Origin: Chlorops oryzae
Lineage: Eukaryota; Arthropoda; Insecta; Diptera; Chloropidae
Direction: 5' to 3'
Assembly: GCA_020466095.1 (NCBI GenBank)
Contig: CM035806.1
Coordinates: forward strand, 199,468-263,467
DNA: 64,000 nt
In this document: positions 1 through 10,147 of the stretch, one piece after another
Layout: each line of letters opens with the position of its first letter
Position numbering within the stretch: position 1 is the stretch's first letter
Program-made: the position numbers and the translations under genes
Notes under the pieces: generated by a model
The model's input: the letters and a program-made list of their open reading frames with translations, nothing else
The model's database searches: none
What the model was told of the DNA's origin: nothing

Positions 1-210
1 CACAAAGATCCGCATCATTGGAAAAATTGTGTCGATTGTCAGCCATTGGCAAGAGACCGAAAGACAAAAAAAAAAACAAAAAAAAAAAAAATGCCTGTGG
101 AAATGATTATCCCCTTGCTTAAAATTATGCTTTGTAATCACTCACAAAATTCCAATCCAACAATCCAACCTTAGCATTTTGAGAACCTTATGATTTCATT
201 TCACTCATTT

Positions 211-1256
211 TTATACCCAGCGTAAGCGGGGTATATTAGTTTTGTGCAAATCTTGTAACAGGGAGAATTAAGCTCCGGAGATATAGAAAAATGTATATAG
301 AAATGATCAGGATCAAAAACTGAATCGATTTAGACATGTCCGTCTGTCCGTCTGTCCGTCCGTCCGTCTCCGTCCGTCGTGTCGGATCTCCTCCGAAACG
401 GCTGGACCAATCAAGTCGAAATTTGGCACACAGGTATATCGGGATCCGAGTATGATCCTAAGTAAAAATGGGAGACATCCGCCCACTGCCACGCCCATAA
501 ATGAATATAATGTGTTTTCAGTAAAATGCTTGTAACTTGCGAACCACTCAACACATTCCATTGATATTTGGTGTACTGGTTAACTACGAAAAGGGACATA
601 TCCTGGAAAAAAATGGACGCCGCCCACCTCGAGCCACGCCCACAAATAAGCCCAAAATTAAGGGCTTATCGTAACTTGTGAAGTAAAAGGTGTAGAAGCT
701 TCAAATTCGCAACATAGGTTCACCAAGGCGAATGAAAGGTGTAGGAAAAAATTTTTTGTGGCCCGCCCACTGCCACGCCCACAAATAAAGATTTTTCGTA
801 ACTTCCGAAGTAAAAGGCGTAGAAGCTTCAAATTCACAACATAGGTTCACCAAGGCGAATGAAAGGTGTAGGAAAATTTTTTTTATGGCCCGCCCACTGC
901 CACGCCCAAAAATGAAGATTCTTCGTAACTTCCGAACTAAAAGGCGTAGAAGCTTCGAATTCGCAACATAGGTTCACCAAGGCGAATGAAAGGTGTAGGA
1001 AAAAATTTTTTGTGGCCCGCCCACTTCCACGCCCACAAATAAAGACTTTTCGTAACTTCCGAAGTAAAAGGCGTAGAAGCTTCAAATTCGCAACATAGGT
1101 TCACCAAGGCGAATGAAAGGTGTACGGAAATAATTTATGTTGCCCTCCCACTGCCACGCCCACAAATAGAGAAGCAAAACATAGTGCGCTCATAATGTCG
1201 GGACGCTGGGTATTTCAAAGTCGGGCTTGACCGACTTTAGCTTTCTTACTTGTTTT
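211..1256 (+). mobile_element. DINE-1-like (non-autonomous Helentron) element, apparently full length
   Basis: It begins TTATACCCAGCGTAAGCGGGG with a subterminal GGGTATATT, followed by ATGTCCGTCTGTCCGTC, several CCACGCCCAC boxes, and a 3' end with the stem AAAGTCGG...CCGACTTT (1217-1239) then CTTTCTTACTTGTTT. This is the layout of Drosophila INE-1/DINE-1 elements, which depend on Helentron enzymes and leave no clear target duplication. It encodes nothing. Short apparent ORFs on the minus strand here are chance. Confidence 0.8.
640..1140 (+). repeat. Four tandem ~126-bp units inside the DINE-1-like element
   Basis: Each unit carries GCCCACTGCCACGCCCACAA, then a 'cgtaacttccgaagtaaaaggcgtagaagctt' type core, then AACATAGGTTCACCAAGGCG and a T-run. 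Unit starts are near 640, 764, 889 and 1018. Central tandem repeats are typical of DINE-1 families, where they can seed satellites. Confidence 0.85.
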
Positions 1257-2324
1257 ATTTACTATTTTTTTTTTTTCGAGTTTGTACATAAAGAAAAGGG
1301 AACATTTTTGGGTGTGCAAAAACGTGGTAGTTTAATTTTATTAATAATAATTTTTAATATATGTACCTGCAAGTCTTTATAAATAAAAGCATGCAGCGTT
1401 TACGCTTGAGAAAGAAGAATTCTCAAGAATTTGGTGACTAAAGACTATATTTTTAATTCGGCTTTGTTGGGGATACTTGTATGCTGATGTCACTCAAAAC
1501 TTTTAATTGAATTTCAATTAGTAAATCTATGATTTTCGTATGGGTATGGGAAATTCTTCGGATTTGAATTGCATCTAACATGGCATTCAGACGGCATCGA
1601 CATCCCATCGGATTTCAGCAATTTTGAGGATTTCAGCCGATATCCAGTCGAAATCCAGCGGATTTCCCATACAAATCAATGTCAAACGAAATCCGCTCAG
1701 AAATTGGATTTCAACGAAATCCCAAGAGAAGAGAAATCCGGAACAAACTGAATGCAACTCTGTGTTTTTCGATATGTATCGAAGAAATGCTGCAACACTA
1801 CTGCCAATTTCTGAAAAAACCAAAGTAAACAAACAGGCAATGCTGCCACATGCAAACGAAAAATTCCCTACAAACTAAAAAAAAATCCCCACAATTCTTT
1901 ACGTTTTTCCCTACCACAAATATCGTTATATATTTTTTTTTTAAATAATATGCCTCTTGCCTACAAAAATGTATTAGTGGCCATTAATATGGTAGGCAAA
2001 TATTTTTGAGAATCTTTCAGGGTAGTCTGGAACTCCGAATCGTACTAAAGTCATTTGAAATTTTTTTTTTTTTTTTTTTAAATAAAAAGTTTTTTTTTCA
2101 AAAATTAATTTTTTTTCTTGTGGTTCAAGTAAAAATGATTTCATTTAAAATATGAATAGGCCTTATCTTATAGCGGTAAATAAAACAGTTTTCAATTTAT
2201 TCAAAAAAGCCTATACAAATACTATTTAAATTTTCAAATTTGTACACTATCGACTGTGGATCTCCTCGTTGACCATGTCTATAGAATGACAGTGGTGACG
2301 CAGGGGTCAATTTGCCCCGCATTT
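1257..2324. other. Intergenic, AT-rich; no gene seen
   Basis: A 1500-1880 block is less AT-rich, with recurring GAAATCC / GGATTTC words (ATCGGATTTCAGCAATTTTG; CCAGCGGATTTCCCATAC). It looks like decayed repeat DNA; overlapping short ORFs on both strands have no coding signature. Confidence 0.4.
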
Positions 2325-2372
2325 ACTGCAGGGTGGTCAGGCAGCCGAACTATAACACCCTTACTTGTTTTT
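2325..2372 (+). mobile_element. DINE-1-like 3' end fragment
   Basis: GTCAGGCAGCCGAACTATAA followed by CACCCTTACTTGTTT, the 3' terminus also seen at 8000-8043 and 22230-22269. The 5' part is lost. Confidence 0.6.
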
Positions 2373-4276
2373 TTCTTCACATTTTTCATTGTTTTTATTT
2401 TATTTTTTTGTAATAATTTTTTTATACTGTTTAATTTTGATTTTTTATATTTTTTTTTAAAATTTATTTCATCAAAATTTTTTCACGACTTGAAGGTAAA
2501 TACTGCAGGATTTCAAAATGCCGCCGGCGTTAGATATGTTCTACAGTGTATTGTGTAGAGTCTACACAATTAAAATTGTGTTTTCTGTCTGTTCTCACAA
2601 AGTTGTTGCGTGCTTCCCAAGAGCTTGTTTAGTTCTTATTTGGACTTAAAAAGCACATGTTTTTTATAATAACCTGCAAAAAAAAAAATTTTTTTTTTTA
2701 TTCAAAAGACGGAGGAGGTAGTTGTGCAATCTTAAACGTGAAATCTGCGTTGCAAGTAAAATCCTTCAGATGTTTTTGAATCTCGTGCGTTTCTTTTGTG
2801 GATGACAAATTTAATTTGATTAAAAACGTTAAATGTCTATTACGAACTAAAGTTCCAAGTGTGACATCTGAAAGGCCACAATTAATCATCGTTGATTTTA
2901 GCAGTCCATTGAAAAACTATTCAACGATGACACAACAATTGACTTGAAAACATAAAGGTACATACCTACTATACATAGAACCAACAAAGTGATATCAAAA
3001 TTAATGCTATCAAAAAATAGAGCAATAAGATGATGACATCTGTTACTTTAAACATGGTGTTTCTGAAGGATCTGCGTACAAGGATTAAAGAGTACATTCA
3101 CGTGGGTATTTTATTTTTTTTATATTTAAATTGCTAAAAATTACATTCTTCTATTTCAATGGAATGACAGATAAACAGCTTAAAACACAAAGAAAACAGT
3201 ACATAATAAATACCTAATAAATCAGGACAAAATTAATAAGATATCTCTATGGTTTTTTTTTTTGTTTTTCAAGAAGAAAGTCTCATTATTGTAATAAGGA
3301 GAACCATTTTGAATAAGTCAAGAAGAAAACTGGTTGCTTTTATTATGAATTCTTCTTGATTTTTTTAAAAAGGTTTTCCTTATTACAATAAATTAAGAAG
3401 ATTGTTTACCCATAATCTTACAGGAACCTAATGAAATCAATAAGGAATCCATTTTTGAAAAAAATCAAGAAGATAGCCCAATGAAATCAATAAGAAATCA
3501 ATTTTTAATATTACATTACAATACAATTCAGTATAAAACCGAATGGAATCAAGAAGTGTTTCTCTATGGATTGTTTTTTTGGTTTTCTTCTTGATTTCAT
3601 GTGTTTCCCTTCTTGATAAAAATTAAAAAGACTTACCAAATTAAAATAATAAGGAATCTCTTTGGAACAATCTTCTCTTCTTTCTGCTGGGGTACGTACC
3701 CCTTAGCCTAAAAACGTTTCATAGAGAAAATCTTCTTGATTCTATTGGGCAGTTTTGGCTCTGTGAATCTAAAAGTGCGCAATTATTTACCATAAAAATT
3801 TTAATATGCAACTGTAAAAAAGCTAAAGTCGATCCTGTTCGACTATAATTTTCAGACATCCGGAATTTTTTTATGCCACCGTTAACTTTTGATTAAAATT
3901 CAAAGCCTCTTACCCAGATAACATTATCAGTCTTTAAGAAGTTGTGAGTCGGAGCTTTCATAGAGAGCTCTTGTAAGAACTCTAAAAAAAGTGTGTTTCC
4001 CATTTTGCGATGGTTGTTCTATATGAGCCCGATTTCATAATTCGAGTAAGTCCATATAAAAGCTTTATATGTCGCATTTTCATATTGAACAAATTTAATT
4101 GTAATGCTAAAATACCATTAATTGTTGTTAGTCAGCAATGTTTAACTTTGAACAAAACGGGCAGCAGCGGACGATTTAAAAACATTGTACATTGAATTTA
4201 AATCAAAAATATTCCGACGTCTATATTTTCCGACAGAATTCCACATTCCTTATGAATAACCCTTATATTTGCTGCA
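2373..4276. other. Intergenic; no gene seen
   Basis: AT-rich with many AATCAAGAAG / CTTCTTGATT words between 3270 and 3760 in both orientations, giving loose palindromes with no clear ends. Poly(T) at 2350-2500 and 2680. Confidence 0.4.
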
Positions 4277-4360
4277 GGTTTTCACGGTCGTGTCTTGAGT
4301 CTTTGCATGCATCCAGACCGAGAAAGACAGAGCAAGGACTCAAGACACGAACGTGAAAAC
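4277..4360. repeat. Short near-perfect hairpin (24-bp arms)
   Basis: Left arm GTTTTCACGGTCGTGTCTTG, right arm its complement with one mismatch, loop about 35 nt. CAG flanks both ends, which could be a 3-bp target duplication of a tiny MITE. It lies in otherwise featureless AT-rich DNA. Confidence 0.6.
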
Positions 4361-4734
4361 AGTGAATAATGCGTTTCAAAAAATATTTGTTTTGATTTAA
4401 TTTTATGAATAAAAACCACTAACCGATATTAATGGTTATAGTTTAAAAAAAACTCGTCATAGATTGAGGTTTGCGGCATTTGACTCGAAATTTTATTTTT
4501 TTCTACTAGGGTCATTATTTGGCCAGTTAGGGGATTGAACCCAAAATTCAGTTTTAAAAAAAGGTAAAAATTATAACATATTATTAAAACATACCAAAAA
4601 CTAATCCAATATTCTTCATATTAGGCTCGTTTAAAAGGTAATTTTGTAAATTTTTCGAATATGCATACTGAACATGCTCATTCTTGTTCCTACGGCATCT
4701 ATATTATAGATTGAAGTTCGTGAGGCATTTTTCT

Positions 4735-5215
4735 TTAATTTAAGCCTATTTTTGTATGGTGACCCCCCTAAGGAGGGGAGATAGAGGGTAGGTATGTTTG
4801 AAGAAAATATTTGGGGTAAAAAAATAATGGGGGTCGGTCATATATATCATCCCCCTAGGAGGGGTTTGACTGTAGTGACAGCCATTTTGTATGAAATTGT
4901 GATAAAATTAAGGTAATTTTGTATGGGTGACCCCCTAAGGAGGGGAGATAGGGGGTCATAATGTTGGGAAAAAATGTTAGGGAGACAAAGTTAATGGGGG
5001 TCGATCAAACATTTGACTCCTCTAGGGGCACTCTGGGGCTAGTTAGGACAGTGAGGGGAAAATTCATAAAAAAAAAAATTACTTTTGTATGGGAGCCCCC
5101 ATAAGGAGTGGAGATAGGGGGAAGGTATGTTTGGATAAATTGTTGGGAATAAAAAAATAATGGTAGTTGGCCTTACATTTGACGCCTCTAGGAGCGACTC
5201 TGCTTACAGTAACTT
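4735..5215 (+). repeat. Three diverged ~170-bp tandem units
   Basis: Each unit contains a 'GACCCCCTAAGGAGGGGAG' block, ATAGGGGG, and a 'GGTCGG...TTTGACTCCTCTAGG' block. Related sequence on the opposite strand flanks the CTAG-rich elements at 59340-60110 and 62340-63060, so this is a dispersed repeat. Function unknown. Confidence 0.65.
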
Positions 5216-5559
5216 CAAAAATTTGGAGAAAAAAAAATCAAAAATTAAATTTTTCAAATTTCTTGGTGCGTGACATTTTTTTTTTACCAAATAACCTTAA
5301 AATTAGTATTTTATGAAGTCTTTAATAAAAGTTCATCGTACTATAATACAGGAAATTTTTTTGGAGAAAAAAACACTAAAAGTCATCACCCTAGTGGGCA
5401 TACATAGATTATCTTTTAGTGCGCATAGCTTCAACACAAAAGCTGAAGTTGAAATTAAAACACAAAACTAAACAGAATCTGTTTGTTCCTTCCATTGCAC
5501 CATTTCAGTTACCAGAGACTGAATGAATCAAAGCTATTCCATACAAATTCCTCTTGCGT

Positions 5560-5712
5560 TTTCAGTGTCCCGACCTATCCCGGGGTCCGAAAACCCGACC
5601 AGTTGCTCCATTTTGTCGGTTGCATCATCCGAGGTAAGTCCTACAGCTTCGAGGTCCCATTTTATTGTGTCCATTTAGCGCTGTTTCGGACGCCCTCGTT
5701 GTCTGTGACCTT
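5560..5712 (-). pseudogene. LINE reverse-transcriptase C-terminal tail, decayed fragment
   Basis: The minus strand reads RGRPKQR, a stop, then MDTIKWDLEAVGLTSDDATD and KMEQLVGF. The pattern GRPK-x-RW-x-D-x-(I/V)-x-x-DL...L-x-x-x-A-x-D-x-x-x-W is the usual C-terminal tail of non-LTR retrotransposon ORF2. The conserved Trp after the Arg is a stop codon here. No upstream RT core is found, so this is a 5'-truncated relic. The clade is not assignable. Confidence 0.55.
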
Positions 5713-5767
5713 GTATTTGTAGTGTGTAGCCTTTTTTTTTGCCAATGTGTCATTTGAATTGATTTTT

Positions 5768-6215
5768 CCGATGCGAGAGCGCGAGACGAGACGCACACAA
5801 ATTTCAATACATTCGATCATATGGTTCAAGCTCCAATGTATCGCACTGCGAGACCTCGTTGCGAGGCAATTTGATAGGTTAATGATGTAGCTATTTTTTG
5901 AGTACTCGCTATTAGGTACTCGTTTAAACTAATGAAACAAAACCCGTTCGCTGTTCCGTGAAAAAGAGCTTTTAGAATATTTCGCGAGCTTTGGTTCATG
6001 TTGAAAATTTTTTGAAAAATTTGAATTAAAATTTCAACTCAAGTGAAAGCGTATAATTTCTATGAGTACTCGGTACTCGTTAGATTGGTACTTGGTACAA
6101 ATATTGCATTACTAGAAGCGAAATTATGCTTTCATTTGCGTGACGCAAATTTATCATTGGAGATTGAAATGCGTCACGCAAAACATTTTCGTGACGTCGC
6201 GCACTCTCGCATCGG
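5768..6215. mobile_element. TIR element (448 bp) with CCGATGCGAGAG ends
   Basis: Left end CCGATGCGAGAGCGCGAGAC and right end the complement of CCGATGCGAGAGTGCGCGAC. Inner repeats of GAGTACTCGGTACTCG type are also inverted. No clear target duplication, so the superfamily is open. The short + ORF at 6043 is not considered a gene. Confidence 0.5.
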
Positions 6216-7152
6216 GCTCTCGCAATGTTGGACTTTGGGCTATATTGACTTGAGTTTTTTTTTTATATTAATTCGTGACTGCGTTGAATTTATTGATTCA
6301 ATACCGAATATTTTTTAAAATATTGTTTCTATATTAAAATCGTCGATATTGTGCCACCTAAATTTAATCCTGTTCCATATTGAAATAAAAATTTTCTGCG
6401 TTACTAGACTTCGTTTAAGGATTATTGTTGAATGAATGTGGTTTTTATTGATTTTAAGTTTTTTTTTTTTTTTCTGGGTGTACATTTAATATTGACTAAA
6501 TGATGAACTATCCTTTCGTCGCTTATCCCAGACCAGACTAGCGCATTGAATCCCATTGAGTGGTCTACTATCCCGAAAACAATACGTTGGTTAGCCTCCT
6601 TGCAGTTTAGTTTGCTTTGTTCTGAACAACCGTTTCTATTTCAATGGCACTTGGGCGTCAATACGTTTTATCGGTGTACAAGGCGGATCAGAGTCTGAGC
6701 AATTATGACTTCTGAACACATGTTTTGGGAAGCCACTACAATCAGCCATGCCTACTAATGTTGCCATCGAAATTTCATGAAAAAAAAAGATTTTCCTGAG
6801 AAATGTAATGATTTCGCTGGATTTTGAGGAGAGAGAAAAAAAAAAAGGATAAAAAAGGATCTTTATTTCAGTGACTAAGTAAATGACAAACTTTATTCAA
6901 TCGACATATTTATGTATTCGTTAAAAATAACGTCATTGTCGTCGTTATTACCCGTTGTAATGGAGTTAGTTTTCAGATTTTAAAGTTCTAAGCGCTTCAA
7001 AAGTAGCGCCAAGTACTGCTTAAAGAAGCGACGAGTTCCTAGGACACGCCAGTGCTAAAATTATGTGTATTTACAAGGAGAGCAAAGCGCTTCGCTGCTG
7101 AGATAAAACGCTTCCTTTCTGCTTCTGAGCGCTTTTGGTCCGACTGGGATAC
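6216..7152. other. Intergenic; no gene seen
   Basis: A palindrome-rich patch at 6990-7150 (AAGCGCTTCGCTGC, GAGCGCTTTTGG) resembles a decayed repeat. No gene. Confidence 0.4.
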
Positions 7153-7197
7153 TACAGTCGAATCTGGATAGAGTGAAATAGTTTTTGCAGGTCCTGT

Positions 7198-8043
7198 TTA
7201 TACCCGACACACCCTGTGTCGAGGGTATATTGCGTTTGTTGGGTTGTGTGTAACACCCAGAACCAGTCGAGATAGACCATACAAAATGTATATAGAAATG
7301 ATCAGCGTCACCAGGGGATACGATTTAGACATGTCCGTCTGTCCGTCTGTTTGTATACAGTTATCTTATCGAAGGAGTTGAGCTATCTCGACAAAATTTG
7401 GTATGCGTGCTCACGGGGACTTGAGTAAGAACAAGTTTGAGAATGGACCCGATCGGACCATTTTTAGGGGTACCTCCAGTACTAGGGTCTGTTATGAAAA
7501 TCACAAAAACTGCTCTAAAACATGAGTTTTTCAAGATATTTTGATGAAATTTGATATTTGAACATGTTTAAAGGCAAGTAATACGATTTCAAAAAATTGG
7601 AAAAGTGGGCGTGGCATAAGGGCGTTTTTCAAAAATTGTCTCCTACTCCCGAAATACCAATGGGACTTGAACAAAAATTGGCACGTATACTTCCTTGATA
7701 GCCAGTAACGTCCTTCCCAAAAAATTTTTCGATCGGACCATTATTAAGGGTACCTCTAGTACTAGGGTCTGTCACAAAAATCCCAAAAATGCCTCAAAAT
7801 CAGACTTTATTGAAATATTTCAATGAAACTTAGAATTTGAGCGTATATATAAGCGTCCGATTAGAATTCCAAAAAAATTTGAAAAGTGGGCGTGGCAAAA
7901 GGGCGGTTTTCATTTAGAAATTTAACAAAAGCCGGTATATGGGGCTCCTTATGCCCTTAAACACCTCTTGATATTAAAAATTATGTGTCTGTGTCGGGTA
8001 TTCTATTGTCAGGCTCGCCTGACTATAACACCCTTACTTGTTT
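7198..8043 (+). mobile_element. DINE-1-like element, 846 bp (family with GTCAGGCTCGCCTGAC 3' stem)
   Basis: 5' TTATACCCGACACACCCTGT with GGGTATATT, central ATGTCCGTCTGTCCGTCTG, two GTGGGCGTGGC boxes, and the 3' stem GTCAGGCTCGCCTGAC followed by TATAACACCCTTACTTG. It serves here as the complete reference for the rearranged relatives at 21413, 23395 and 33322. Confidence 0.8.
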
Positions 8044-8051
8044 TTTTTTTT

Positions 8052-9062
8052 TTAACCCTGGATGGTTATACTTATTTTAGGGTACGTTAAGGTTATACTT
8101 CGTCGAATCGACGAACTTGTTTTTTCAACTAATTTTAAGAAGCGCAATGTTCCATGAAAAAAATTGAAAAAATTATTTTTCAATAAATCTTTTATTAAAT
8201 AAAAAATGAAAAATAACAAAACTTACGAAAAATATTCTTTAGTCTTAAAACTAGTCCTGGTTTATAACACGTTTTTTTTTTTTTTTTTTTTTTAAATCAT
8301 AATTTATAAGAAGGAAGAAACTGAGAAAACGCAAACCAAAACGGCTCATATTATTCACTGCATTTCAAGATTATATGTCAATAAAAACAGAAATAAAAAA
8401 ATTTTAACACTAATAGCTCATTTGAAGCATGAGACACAAAGATCTATTTTGTGTTCTCCACAGATACTCTTTTTGCAGTTTTGGCAATAAGATTTTGTCA
8501 TCCGGCGTTTTTCAGACGGACAATTTTCGTAATCTGATCCATCAAGTGATGAACTTTCTCCTTCAATGTCAAAAAGCTCCCCATCCTCATCATCAAAGTC
8601 TTCATTTTCTGCTCCGAAGTCGTCACAATGTAGCAAGAAATTTTCAATCTCATCGTCTTTATGCGATTCTTTGTAACTCATTTTGCTCCTATTTAGTGAC
8701 GGAAAACTAAAAATTTTTCACATTAAGAACCAAATGTTCTTTGAAAAATCAATTTTAAGGTTTGATACCTGCAATATCGAATAAAGACCACAAAAGAAAT
8801 TTCAGGAAATGAATAATTAATTTACGCCTATAACAAGCAAAAAGTTACTTTCAAGTTAGACTTCGTCGATTCGACGAGTACACACCAGTGAATTCCAACG
8901 TTAAAAAAATGTTAAAGCGCGAAACGTCTGTTCAATGCTAGCTCTCGGCACCAACTAACGTCATGAATAAACAGAGAGCGATTCGGGCACAAATAAAATA
9001 GTTACGTGAGAATGAATAAAATCGCGTCGTCGATTCGACGAAGTATAACCATCCAGGGTTAA
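8052..9062. mobile_element. piggyBac-family non-autonomous element with TTAA ends
   Basis: TTAA, then CCCTGGATGGTTATACTT at the left; the exact complement, then TTAA, at the right. Subterminal palindromes TCGTCGAATCGACGA recur near both ends (about 8100, 8862, 9030), like the subterminal repeats of piggyBac. At 1.0 kb it is far shorter than an autonomous element (about 2.5 kb) and keeps only the small minus-strand ORF listed separately. A lone copy of the same end is at 40404. Confidence 0.85.
8418..8681 (-). CDS. piggyBac transposase remnant: acidic N-terminus fused to C-terminal zinc domain
   Basis: An intact 87-residue ORF. Residues 1-55 are acidic (DDEIENFLLHCDDFGAENED, then a Ser-rich SSSLDGSDYENC), as in the N-terminal leader of piggyBac transposases. 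Residues 62-87 are YCQNCKKSICGEHKIDLCVSC-like, a C-x2-C-x5-C-x2-H-x5-C-x2-C cluster. That is the C-terminal cysteine-rich zinc domain, which binds the element's subterminal DNA in this family. The whole RNaseH-like DDD core is missing, by what looks like an internal in-frame deletion. If expressed it could only bind ends, not cut; it could act as a competitor of full-length transposase (inference). A reading in the other strand at the same place is a shadow. Confidence 0.65.
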   Translation of the reverse strand: MSYKESHKDDEIENFLLHCDDFGAENEDFDDEDGELFDIEGESSSLDGSDYENCPSEKRRMTKSYCQNCKKSICGEHKIDLCVSCFK

Positions 9063-9708
9063 GCCAGATTGTCCGTATTAGCGAGATTGAATGTTTTGTT
9101 CATTATTTACAAGCCTGTAGAGAAAACTTCGGGGCCCGGGGGATTTTTTTCCAGGGTCGCCTCATAAAAATGTGCGACCAAAAAAAAAAATTTGTCCCAT
9201 GCCAATTGTGGGCCCTTCAGAAAACCCCCGCGCCCGGGGGAAAATCACCCTTTTCCAGTCGCCTCTCAACAGGCCTAATTATTTAGAACAGTCCGAGTAT
9301 AAAAAAGCGTTCACTATTTCGAGCTGTTAATTATTTCAGGGATTCGTTATATCCAGATTCGACTGCATTTTCATACATATATGCAGCAGCATATGCCTTT
9401 TTTTTTTTAACTTTTTAACCATTCAAATAGTTATTTTCGCCTCAAAAAAGTTTCTAATCGACCTTCAATGTAATTTAATTTACAATGACACTTTCTATTT
9501 ATGTAAGCATTGTTTTGCTCCATCACTCCTATCTCGGGCCCATATCATCATGCAACAGTCATATTTAGCCCATTTAAAATAGGAATAGAAATCGCCAACT
9601 TTCATCGTTCTCAGTCAGTTCATTTAACCATCAACGCTTTCCTTTTAATTGAAATTCAAACTACAAAAGCTCAACATTTTTGTTTGCAGTTTTAGTCATT
9701 CATTCACA

Positions 9709-9733
9709 TTGTTGTTGTTGTTGTTGTTGTTGT
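9709..9733 (+). repeat. (TTG)n microsatellite
   Basis: Eight TTG units in AT-rich intergenic DNA. Confidence 0.9.
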
Positions 9734-10147
9734 TTCCAACTTCCACGTGATTCGCTTTGATTTCATTAAATGATGCATCGCAGTACAGGTTCCATTGTGT
9801 GCGCTGCAATTCTGCCCGATCTCCCAAGGCTCCATCCAAGCGCCCCGCTACATAATACCTCACTGCTTAGTTGACACATTCTGTCGTCGGTGTTTTTCGT
9901 TTCGTGCTCACAATAGAGAACTACTGCCTGCCGTTATGATGTGCTCAATACGGCGCCTTATTTATTGCAAGTGCTTGGAACGAAACTTTGCGACGCCTTG
10001 CCACAACAAAGTCATTTCGTCGGCAAAAAGGAGCTTTTCAATGTTCGAATGAGTCGTATAAAAATTGAAGTTTTTGCCTAGCATTAGGCATTCACACCAT
10101 TAACCCAAAGCTCTTATATAGACAAATATATACATATGATGAAGGTA

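Larger units (their letters stand above)
7155..9369. mobile_element. pogo/Tigger-like relic invaded by a DINE and a piggyBac derivative
   Basis: TACAGTCGAATCTGGATA at 7153 and its complement TATCCAGATTCGACTG at about 9352, next to a 'GATTCGTTATA' motif typical of pogo-like ends. The TA target is kept on the left (TA|CAGTCG) and has decayed on the right (CA). Only about 350 bp of the original element remains outside the two inserts. Confidence 0.5.

Noticed and set aside
640..1140. Regular direct repeats resembling a CRISPR array
   Set aside because: Unit length is ~126 bp with no unique spacers, and the whole lies within a eukaryotic DINE-1-like element.
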